Assembly: GCA_030267565.1 (NCBI GenBank) | Contig: BRXU01000003.1 | Span: 2,836,001 to 2,900,000 of the forward strand | DNA from: Pleodorina starrii | Lineage: Eukaryota > Chlorophyta > Chlorophyceae > Chlamydomonadales > Volvocaceae | DNA: 64,000 bases | Direction: 5' to 3' | Shown: piece by piece, positions 21,649 to 30,181 of the stretch | Layout: every line of letters begins with the position of its first letter | Position numbering within the stretch: position 1 is the first letter of the stretch | Translations under genes and position numbers: made by a program | The notes under the pieces: model-generated | What the model was told of the DNA's origin: nothing | Seen by the model: only the letters and a program-made list of their open reading frames with translations | Databases searched by the model: none

Positions 21649-23180
21649 CCGGCACTCCACTGCCCGAGAAGGGAGCCAGGAAGACGCACGCGCCGCGTCC
21701 CTGCTGATCCGTTTTGCTGCGGGGCAGGAACAGCTTGATTCCCCCGCCCGGAACCTCCACCACGTGCCCCACCCTCAAGCCCACCAGTTCGCTTCGACGC
21801 AACATACCAAAGAAACCCACCACTAACCAGCAGGCGTCTAGAGCACAGACGTCAGCCTCTGCCGGGAACACGGCGGCCCGACCCGCGAGGAAACCAATCA
21901 GCGCGCGCAGCGCAGGGAGGGGAGGGGGGGGCCCTGGTTCGCTGCGGCGGTTGCCCGGTTTTGTTTGTTGTTCCTGTTGCTGTCGCCCAGGGTGTAGGGT
22001 TCGCCCCTTGGCTGTTGAGGTTGTGCAGGTTGTGGTTGTGTTGTCGCTGTGGTCGCTGTTGGGGCCTTTGCCCATCCCTGGGGCTTGTCTCCGGTGACGG
22101 GCCCTGTTGTTGGTCCGTGGTGCTGGCCCGGGTGTTGGGCCGTGGTTTTGGCCCTGGTGTTGGGCCGTGGTGTTGGCTCTGGTTTTGGGCCCTGGTGTTG
22201 GCCCTGGTGTTGGGCCGTGGTGTTGGCCCTGGTGTTGGGCCGTGGTGTTGGCCCTGGTGTTGGGCCCTGGGGTTTGGCCCTGGTGTTGGGCCCTGGTGTT
22301 GGTTTCGGTTCCCTCCTCGGTGTCTTGGAGGAAGGGGTGGCCGTGTGTGCCGCCCGTGCAGCAGTGGCTCCTGGCCTCTTGCTGCCCCCGTCCCTGTCCC
22401 TGTCCTGTCTGCGAGTTTAGGTGTTGCTTGGCTTTTTCTCTCTCCTTGGCTCCTTGCGGTGGTTTTTTGGGCTTCTTGCCAGGCTGTTGCGGCTTGCCGG
22501 TCTTGCTCGGCTTGCCCGTTGGGCTTCGCTTTCCCAGTCCTTGTAACGTCCCTCGCAGAAAAAAAAAAAAGGGGAAGCGCCGCCTTGGCCGACGGACCGG
22601 GAGCCCGCGTGGGCTGCGACACCGGCCGCGCGCGTAGTGCCCCTGACAAGGCCGCGCGGACCTCCGGATCTTGCCGGATTGAAGCCGACGGAGGTACCCC
22701 GCGGGAGCGCTGCCAATCCACCAGCGCGCTTAGCGTGCCCTCTATCGTCGACCGGGCGTACCGGTCCGCCGCGTACGCGAGGAACAAACACACCTGCTCT
22801 CTGTTCAGATCCGCGCCGGGTGCGGAGGGTAACACCACCTCGGCGGGCACCCCCAGGATTTGGGTGCCAAAGTTGACGAAGCGCTGCCGGCCCGCGTCGT
22901 AAGTGCCTCCCGAGCCCACCGACACCGCACTCGCCCGCATGTTCACCATTCGGGCGGCCAACGCCAGGGCCGCAGGAGCCGGCCGGTCTGGCATGAGCCC
23001 GCTAGAGCGAAGGACACAACACTGGCAGCGAAACAGACCGCCAGGGTAGGCGCTCTGCCTCAGCCCCAAACAGCGGCGATGCGTGCGTCCGTCACACGCC
23101 ACACAGCGCAGGTCGCCATGGCTCGCACGGCCCAGGCAGCCCACACATCGCGGCGGGTCGACACCTGGGCGGCTCAGGGC
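21649..23180 (-). pseudogene. DIRS tyrosine recombinase with N-terminal PHD-type finger, truncated
   Basis: The frame overlaps the end of the RT/RNase H frame. A C4HC3 cluster (Cys-x2-Cys-x10-Cys-x2-Cys-x4-His-x2-Cys-x14-Cys-x2-Cys, codons 23147 to 23016) fits a PHD finger. A core-binding-like domain follows (GTYDAGRQRFVNFG ... YARSTIEGTLSALVDWQ), then, after LINE A13, the catalytic domain start with the box I arginine (MLRRSELVGLR) and SKTDQQGRG. The HxxR box and tyrosine are missing because the gene ends at LINE A8. There is no ATG before the finger, so translation may need a frameshift or an upstream start. Confidence 0.8.
21931..22570 (+). mobile_element. LINE-A copy A13 (distal 3' UTR)
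   Basis: 640 bp 5'-truncated copy inserted in the tyrosine-recombinase frame, with poly(A) at 22560-22570. A G-rich 4-bp duplication (GGGG) flanks it. Its minisatellite has a distinctive order of GGGCCGTGGTGTTGGCCCT units. It carries the AAGGGGTGG variant shared with copies A14 and A9 rather than the AGGTAGGGG variant of A5, A7 and A8. Confidence 0.88.
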
Positions 23181-24347
23181 AGGCGGAGCACAAGGAAGTC
23201 GTAAGGGGCGGGATCGGCCTCGGCGCCCCAGGGCCACAGACAGACGCGGCTGCCCCGCGGCAGTGTGCCCTCCACCCGAAAGAGGCGGCGACGGACAAAC
23301 CAATCGAACCACGGCCTTTCCGGCCAGTGGGGCACTACTACCGTAGCTCGCGTGCCCCGATCTAGGTCCCACGCCTTCCTGATCGTGCCCAGCACCTCTC
23401 CTACGAGCACCTTCGGAGGAAACGCCCACAGGACGCGCCCCGCCAGCGCGCGCTCCTGACCCACGACCGAATTTCCCGGACTGAAAAATGTGCCGCAGCC
23501 TCCTTGGCGGTTGAACCCGGCGTTATCGCAGCAGCAATCGACAGACGGCTTGAACGGACCCGACCCACACAAACCCTCAAACACGCTGGGCTTCAATCGC
23601 ATCTGCTTCCGCCAGGCGTCGGCTGAGGCTGTCTGCGCGTACGTTGTCCGAACCGCTGATATGTTCTGCCCGCAGCTCAAAACCGTGTCGCACGGCGAGC
23701 TCCGCGATCTGCCTGCTGATCGCGCGGCTGTCGGGCAGGCGTGATGCGCCCGGTTGATGGCTGCGACCGCCTGGGTGTTGTCGCAGCGCACCAGGACGCG
23801 TTTGCCCGCGAGCTGCGGGCCCCAGGACTGCAGGGCCCGCAGCACTGCGGACAGCTCCAGCCAGGCGATGTGCAGGCCGCGCTGCCCCTCCGACCACCGG
23901 CCCTGAACCTCCGCTGCCTCCCAAGCCGCCCCGAAGCCCCGACCACTGGCGTCTGTGAAGATAACTGCGCCGTCGGTGCCGAGGAAATCCCCCCTCACCA
24001 AGTCGATGTTGCCCGTGGTGCAGCGGCGGACACCGTCCCAGACAGAGTAGTCAGCGCGTAGGGTTAGCAGCCAGAAGGTGAGGTCCTCCCGGGCCGCGGC
24101 GGAAAGGTCGACGCGGGCGTTCGGTGTTGGCAGTGGCGTGAAAGCGGCGTCATACAGGCTTTGAAGGTAAACGCGGCCCCACCGACATGCCCGGGCGATG
24201 AAGGTGAGGCGGCCGATGACGGACTGCAGCTCCCGCATCGGCACGTCGCTGGGGGCGGCAAGCAGCGACTGCACGGCCTCCGCGTAGCGTTGGCGCTTGG
24301 CGGGCGACATGCGCATCTCCATGCGCACCGTGTCGAACAGCATGCCC

Positions 24348-24378
<31 letters not shown>

Positions 24379-25122
24379 TACAGTTGTACGGTATGGCCCC
24401 ATTCTCCTCTGGGCACCATCTGGGATAGCTCTGCCTTCTAGGGCGGACCTCATCCATTCACCCAATCTACCACCGAGACAGAGGGTTCAGCGATCGCCAC
24501 CACTCAAGCGTGCCCAGGAAGTCGAGCTGCTGCATCGGCTGATCCCGACCCCGGTCTTTGCTGGCCTTCCACTCCAACCCTAGCTCGGCGCCCACCTCGT
24601 CCAGCACGTCGAAGGATGCACGCACGTCCTCGTACCGCTCGCCGAGCAACATGAAGTCGTCCACATAAACGTAGATACGCACCCGGATGCCGCGAACGTC
24701 ACAGACGCGCTGGAAGATTTCCGCCGCCGCGCCGGTGACCTCAATGAAGATGGGCGGGCTCTGGCTGGCGCCGAACGGCAAGGCGACCCAACGTTGCAGC
24801 TCCCCGGTGGTGGGATGCAAGAAGCCCATGACGCGCCGCGCCTCGGGACAGAGCTTTACGTGGTGGAACCCGCTGGCGAGGTCTCGTTTGCCCAGGTAGC
24901 CGTTCGGTGGGAGGTCGTGGAGGATGGTGGAGAGGTCCGGCAAGGGGCAGGGCAGCGGGTCCATGCACGTCGCCGAGGGACGCCCGGCGCCGAGGGATCA
25001 ATGACCGTATATCGCTGTCCGCCTTGGTGACGACGTGCAGCGGGTTCACGACGGCGGCGAAAGCGTCCCGGGAGCCATGGAGCTGTGGGTCGTAACGCTC
25101 GGTGATTCCGGCTGCTAGCAGC
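23174..25122 (-). pseudogene. DIRS reverse transcriptase-RNase H with Dam-like extension, several lesions
   Basis: RT from LAAGITERYDP through KRDLASGFHHVKL and the catalytic YVDDF (about 24660). Then come RNase H (FTDASG, LELSAV, RCDNTQA as the acidic residues) and a C-terminal block (WR..LKPSVFEGL, VDCCCDNAGFN, AFPPKVLVGEVL, VVVPHWPERPWFDW) typical of DIRS elements, where a Dam-like methyltransferase relative sits. Lesions: a 17-bp partial duplication at about 24990 shifts the frame in the RT; a 161-bp retroposon sits at 24350; two compensating frame changes (about 23750 and 23610) garble 45 residues of RNase H. It ends at TGA 23174. Confidence 0.82.
24350..24510 (-). mobile_element. Short retroposon with (TC)n tail
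   Basis: A 161-bp insert between perfect 7-bp repeats TGCCCAG (24343-24349 and 24511-24517) that splits LDFLG from MLFDTVR of the DIRS gene. On the minus strand it ends GTACAACTGTAACAATC followed by about 13 TC repeats. A short microsatellite tail is typical of RTE-clade LINEs and their SINEs, so it is probably a 5'-truncated RTE-type copy. It contains no coding frame of its own. Confidence 0.7.
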
Positions 25123-25559
25123 TGTTGTATCACTCGTACTCGTTAGCTGCTCTTTCTGCCACTCTGACCCGTTTGTCTGACCTTACTCTGTATATCGGCC
25201 GTCCATCTGACTGTGGCCGTTTCATCTGTCTAACTGTTAACTGCCTATCCTATTTAGGTACTGAACCGTGTCTGCATCGGTTCCTCTCCTGAGAGATTTA
25301 TATAAGCATTCTGGCTTATATGGCGTTATCTGTATATCGCTGGTCGCTGCATTCCTGGTTTCTGAACCGGACCTGCGGGTTAAGGTGTCTGTAATACCTG
25401 CCTCGTCAAAAGGCACCGTCCCCACGTTTCAGGGGTACATTCAAGCGTCCAAAGTGACGCTCCGTCACTGTACGGATGGTATAAAGACTCTGGTCTTTCC
25501 TTAACCGGTGAATGTTTTCACCACCTTTCGGACTTACACTTCGTACCTTATATACAACA
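25123..25559 (+). repeat. Gypsy-1 5' LTR
   Basis: 437 bp, TG...CA. TATA-like TTATATAAG at 25298-25306. A TGTAA poly(A)-type motif lies at 25390-25394; in the 3' LTR the matching bases read TATAA. The sequence directly after the LTR (ACTGGCATCGAGACGG) is the expected primer-binding site position and starts with TGG one base in, but I could not match it to a tRNA. Confidence 0.92.
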
Positions 25560-25642
25560 ACTGGCATCGAGACGGCGTTTCTGCCTCTCGCTACGCTTCC
25601 GCCACGACACTTCTGTCTTAACGCTTCTGCACAACAGAGAAA

Positions 25643-25955
25643 ATGGACAGCATGACGTCTCTTCGTGATGCCATTGAAGAGACGGGTGAGTGTTAATAAA
25701 AAAAAATACGCACGAAGCTAGTGTATTTTATCTGACTATCAACAGTTGTATATTATCTGATACGGCTTGTTGTTGGTCAGTGTTTTAGGCACTGCCTCGT
25801 TGCTAAACCGTTCAGTGTTTTCTGCAGCTGTTCCCATCGTCGTAAATAACGACCACCTGCCGCACCACTACTGCCCGCTCTGCGTGCATTGCCGCACGTC
25901 TGGTGCCGGTCCGTCTTCGGGTACGAATTTGCGGTCACCAAGCGCCGCTTTATAG
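25643..25955 (+). other. Possible spliced leader ORF upstream of Gypsy-1 gag
   Basis: ATG at 25643 opens 14 codons (MDSMTSLRDAIEET), followed by a good donor (CGG/GTGAGTG, GT at 25686). An acceptor, TTTTCTGCAG, ends at 25827. Joining them gives a continuous 56-codon frame containing CPLCVHC, which ends at TAG 25953-25955, 13 nt before the gag ATG. It could be a small zinc-binding protein or merely a spliced 5' leader. It is inferred from splice signals and frame only, and the second gypsy copy lacks this region. Confidence 0.35.
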
Positions 25956-27033
25956 ATAAATAGTACTAATGTCGGAGGATTATGACCCAATGAACCCGTA
26001 TGACGAGGGAGACCCTTTTGGCATAGATGCGGTTCTAATGGCTAATCAACCATTACGTAGGACCAATTCGGCACCCGGGTTAGATGCCGCTGCGGGTCCC
26101 TCTTTCCGACCGCCTGCTGGTGTGATTCGAGAAGAACGTCCGCAAGGACAAATCCCTCAGGTTCGGCCTAGAGTGCCGGATTCTGATACACGCCCCACTG
26201 CCGACGGTCTGGATGCGAATCCCCTGAACCCACGCCCACAAGTGTATAACGTGCGTGTACCACCATCTAACTTTCCAGAACCACCGCTCAGGCCACGCGG
26301 TGTGCAAGATAACGCGACACGCGCTCCTTTACCGCGTTTTCCCGTTGACGTCCGAGCCCGTTCGCCGTTTATGCCTCGTAATGCAGCGCCGGCCCCTGGT
26401 GCCCCCGCCGCCGCCACTGTCACCGGCGCTACCGCTACTGACGCGGGCAACACTGGCTCTGGCCAGATGCACTCTGGTGCCGATGAGGTACTTAAAGTTC
26501 AGATTCCCTCGCCTGTCTTAGACTTTGATCACAAAGTCCCAATGCATATAGTCGCACGGAGGGTGCGGGGCTTTATCAGGGATGTCGAAAATCTGTTTGG
26601 TCTAGCCTCGTGGGGGCACCTAGATCGCGGGAGGAAACTGTTCCTCGCGAATGCTCTGAAGGGCACCGCTAAGTCCTGGCACGACGACTGGTCGTACGCA
26701 CATAAGGACTACACGTCACAAGCCTTGCTAGATGCCCTGCAAGCTCGATTTGCGCCGCAAATCCTCTCAAGGGAAATAGAGGCGCGTGATAAGCTGGATC
26801 AGGACAAGCATGCTATGCGTCTTGGGGAGACTATTTCCTCTTATCAGAGCCGATTTGAGTCGATCCTTGCCGATTTGCCTCAAATGACCGACAGCGAACG
26901 GATTTACTGGTTCCTTCGCGGGCTGTCACCCACTCTTGTGGGCCAGTGCGCTACGGATTACCAGGGAAATCCCTTCACGTCGTACTCTGCTCTAACACAA
27001 CACGCGCGAGGTGAAGAAATGCGCCTCCTTGCT

Positions 27034-29678
27034 TTTTTTTTCTGCGAGGGACGTTACAAGGACTGGGAAAGCGAAGCCCAACGGGCAAGCCGAGCAAAAC
27101 CGGCAAGCCGCAACAGCCTGGCAAGAAGCCCAAAAAACCACCGCAAGGAGCCAAGGAGAGAGAAAAAGCCAAGCAACGCCTAAACTCGCAGACAGGACAG
27201 GGACAGGGACGGGGGCAGCAAGGGGCCAGGAGCCACTGCTGCACGGGCGGCACACACGGCCACCCCTACCTCCAAGACACCGAGGAGGGAACTGAAACCA
27301 ACACCAGGGCCCAACACCAGGGCCAAACCCCAGGGCCCAACACCAGGGCCAACACCACGGCCCAACACCAGGGCCAACCCCACAGCCCAACACCAGGGCC
27401 CAACACCAGGGCCCAAGACCAGAGCCAACACCACGGCCCAACACCAGGGCCAAAACCACGGCCCAACACCCGGGCCAGCACCACGGACCAACAACAGGGC
27501 CCGTCACCGGAGACAAGCCCCAGGGATGGGCAAAGGCCCCAACAGCGACCACAGCGACAACACAACCACAACCTGCACAACCTCAACAGCCAAGGGGCGA
27601 ACCCTACACCCTGGGCGACAGCAACAAGAACAACAAACAAAACCGGGCAACTGCCGCAGCGAACCAGGGCAAACGAGCCCCCCCCCACCGGGGAGCACCA
27701 GAGAAAACAGAAAACCCACAGCACGCCCGAAGAGAACCCCGCACCACCGAAACCGCCTCCCAGAGCCACAAAAGCCGCAGGGACGGTGCCACACAAGCGC
27801 ACCGGAGACAAACAACAACCGACCCCACCCTGGGGGCGTCCCCGCAAGACAGCAGGCCCGAAGACACACCTCCCTCCCAAGACACCCCGCACCGCAGGAA
27901 CCTCACTCCCACGTCCCCCCGGCTCCCAAGAACCCCCACGGGCGCAGCAGGGGCAACACTGCCTGGCTGGAAGCCAGGGCACAAGCGTGCCGGCGACAAG
28001 ACACCCGCAGACCCCACCCTGGGGGCGACCCCCGAACCGCACCTGCCTCCCACGGCGGCCTGCACCACACCAACCCTGCACCGAAGCCCCCCCGCCCCTC
28101 CCCAGTCCCCCCCCGAAACCCTCCCCAGACCCCCCGGCGCCACACGCACCCCACTCCCAAGAACCCCCCCCTCCAGGCCGCAGGGGCAGCACCGCCGGGT
28201 CAGAGACCAAGGCACGAGAGCGCCAGCGACAAAACACCCACAGACCCCACACAGGGGGCGACCCCTCAAGACAGCAGCCTCCGAACCGCACCTGCCTCCC
28301 GCGGCAGCCTGCACTACACCAACCCTGCTCCTAAGCTCCCCCGACCCCCAAGACCCCCTCCGGCCCCACCCACAGCAAGCCCCGCACCGCACCCCCCTCC
28401 CTAGGCAACCCGCACCGCACTCCCCCCACCCTCGAGGCCCCTCGCACCCTAAGGACCTCAGACACCGAGATCCCCCACTCCCAACACCCCGCTCACGACG
28501 GCCCCGGCTGCCCTGTCAGCTGAGCTGCTGCCTGGCTGGGCTGGGTGCTGATGGCTGACCCGGATGGGGAGACCTGCTGTGCTGCCTGGGCGCCCCCGGC
28601 GGGTGCCTGTGGTGCTGGGACCGGGGCCACCCGGGACAGATGAACCTGCAGACGCGGGCTGCTGCCAGCCACCCGCTGCACGGAGCAGAGGACGCCTTCA
28701 TGCGCCCAGGAGGCTTCGAAGGCATCCAGCCGGCCGGGCTTCAGCTGTGCTGTGATGTGGCCCCGGGGCAGCCCCGCCAGAGTGTCCTCGGAGAGCGCCG
28801 CCATGCTGAAATGTGCCCTCATGAGACACTGCAGCTCCCCAATGACGCAGCCCACCACCGTGGCCGACGGATGGTCATCAGGCTCCGCCCTGTGGTAGTT
28901 TTTTTGTTTGTTTGTTTTTGAATTCCGGAGGAACCCGGACTCGGGACATGGGACACACATATGTTGTCTGGCGGCTCCACTGATGCTGCCACTTCTGCTG
29001 AGTAGCTAGTGTGCCAGGCTTCTGGGCGTCTCCAAGGGCCAGATGGAAGGGGCTGATGACTGTATGATGAGTCTTGTAAACCTCCGGACGGGACAGGGAC
29101 AGGGGTGGGTACCCTCCTTGCTCATCACACCCCGGGCAATGGTCACTGGCTGGTTTCGATCCTGGGATCCCGGGGGGAATTGCAAGGTTTCCCTGTTGCC
29201 GGCCAATGAGCCATTGCCTACTTCTGTGGGGTGCAGGTAAGTTCCAAATGTCCTTGATGGGCCTTGAACCCGGGTCACCCGGGCCGAAAGCAGTACCTTA
29301 ACTTTCGGTGTAGAACTTACCTGTGGCCCCAGACCGCCCACAGCCAAGTGGCTCGAAGGGCTGCCCACAGCAGCTGCAGCCCAGGGCTGGTGGGGTAGGC
29401 CGGCCACCCTCCCGGCCAGTCTCCCAGCAGCACAGCCGGCTGTCTGAAAGGCAAGTCCGTGGCCCCGGAGACTGTTGCCCACAGCTCTGCCAGCCAAACC
29501 CGAGCTGCGGTGTAAGCCCCGCACTCCAAGAAGACGTGGGTCAGGCTGGCGACATGCAGGTTGCCGTCCACCGAGCAGCTAGGAGCAGAGCAGTGGGCAT
29601 GCTGCGGCTGACCTTTGGAGGCCAGGTACACCCCGCACGGGAGCCGTCCATGGTGCAGCCGCCAGGCTGCAAAGGTGG
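27034..29678 (-). mobile_element. LINE-A copy A14 (ORF2 C-terminus + 3' UTR, carries SINE S5)
   Basis: Antisense copy inside gag with TSD TTGCT (27029-27033, 29679-29683). It includes the full 3' UTR and the ORF2 end (stop at 28493-28495) and is truncated at the zinc-finger region (AWRLHHG). About 11 extra bases (CTGCAAAGGTGG) sit at the 5' junction. SINE S5 divides its coding part at 28899-29321. Confidence 0.9.
28899..29321 (-). mobile_element. SINE-1 copy S5 (full-length, GAATTC subtype)
   Basis: 423 bp antisense SINE with a TTTGTTTGTTTG-type impure tail, GAATTCCGG, the complete body and the tRNA-like head ending GAACTTACC. It is inserted in LINE A14, itself inside Gypsy-1, so it is at least third-level nesting. 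The target duplication is only 2-3 bp and not certain. Confidence 0.88.
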
Positions 29679-30139
29679 TTGCTGCTAAACGCGTCCGCGC
29701 CACTGTCCGGCTTAACTCTGTTGCCCAGGACGAGGACGCACGGGCCTCAAAGAAGAGCCGGCACACGCCGCCCACCGCCGCCGCGGTCGCCAACTCTGGT
29801 GGCGCCGCCGCCCGGCCTGCTGTCGCCAACTCTGGCGGTGCCGCTGCGAGGCCACCTGTGCGCCGCAACAACGGCTCGGCGCAGGCCAACCGGCAGCACG
29901 GCCAGAACATGAACGCCCGCGCGCGCCAGCAGCACCAGCAGCGCCCGAACAACAAGCACCGCCGGGATGCGGGGCGGGCGATTGATCCGTACGCGTTCCG
30001 GATGGATAGCGTGGGCCCGCCCGGTGAACGCCTCACGTTAGCGCAGTACCAGCACTATCGGAAGCACTACTTGTGCTTCGGCTGCGGGTCCGATGAACAC
30101 CTGTTCAGCCAGTGCCCGAAGAACCCCAACAGGGAGGAC

Positions 30140-30181
30140 TAGGGGTTTGCTCAGGTCGGACATGAAGGGGATCAACCTGAG
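30140..30181 (+). promoter_or_regulatory. Gag-Pol readthrough signal of Gypsy-1 (left copy)
   Basis: gag ends GAC-TAG-GGG. pol continues in the same frame with no further stop for about 530 codons. After TAG come a 7-nt spacer (GGGTTTG) and a perfect 7-bp stem, CTCAGGT (30150-30156) with ACCTGAG (30175-30181), around an 18-nt loop; a flanking G-U pair may extend it. A UAG-G context with a hairpin or pseudoknot at this distance is the arrangement used for stop-codon readthrough in gammaretroviruses. Confidence 0.75.

Larger units (their letters stand above)
25969..30142 (+). pseudogene. Gypsy-1 gag (left copy), split by LINE A14
   Basis: ATG 25969. Residues 1-180 are Pro-rich and look disordered. 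A retrotransposon gag (capsid-like) domain follows, with HIVARRVRGFIRDVENLFG, LANALKGTAKSWHDDW and YQSRFESILADLP. LINE A14 interrupts after MRLLA; the frame resumes at 29684 (AAKRVRATVRL), passes an Ala/Arg/Gln-rich basic stretch and ends with a zinc knuckle, CFGCGSDEHLFSQC (CX2CX4HX4C), 13 residues before TAG 30140-30142. It encodes the capsid and nucleocapsid of virus-like particles. The uninterrupted version is seen in the right copy. Confidence 0.9.
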
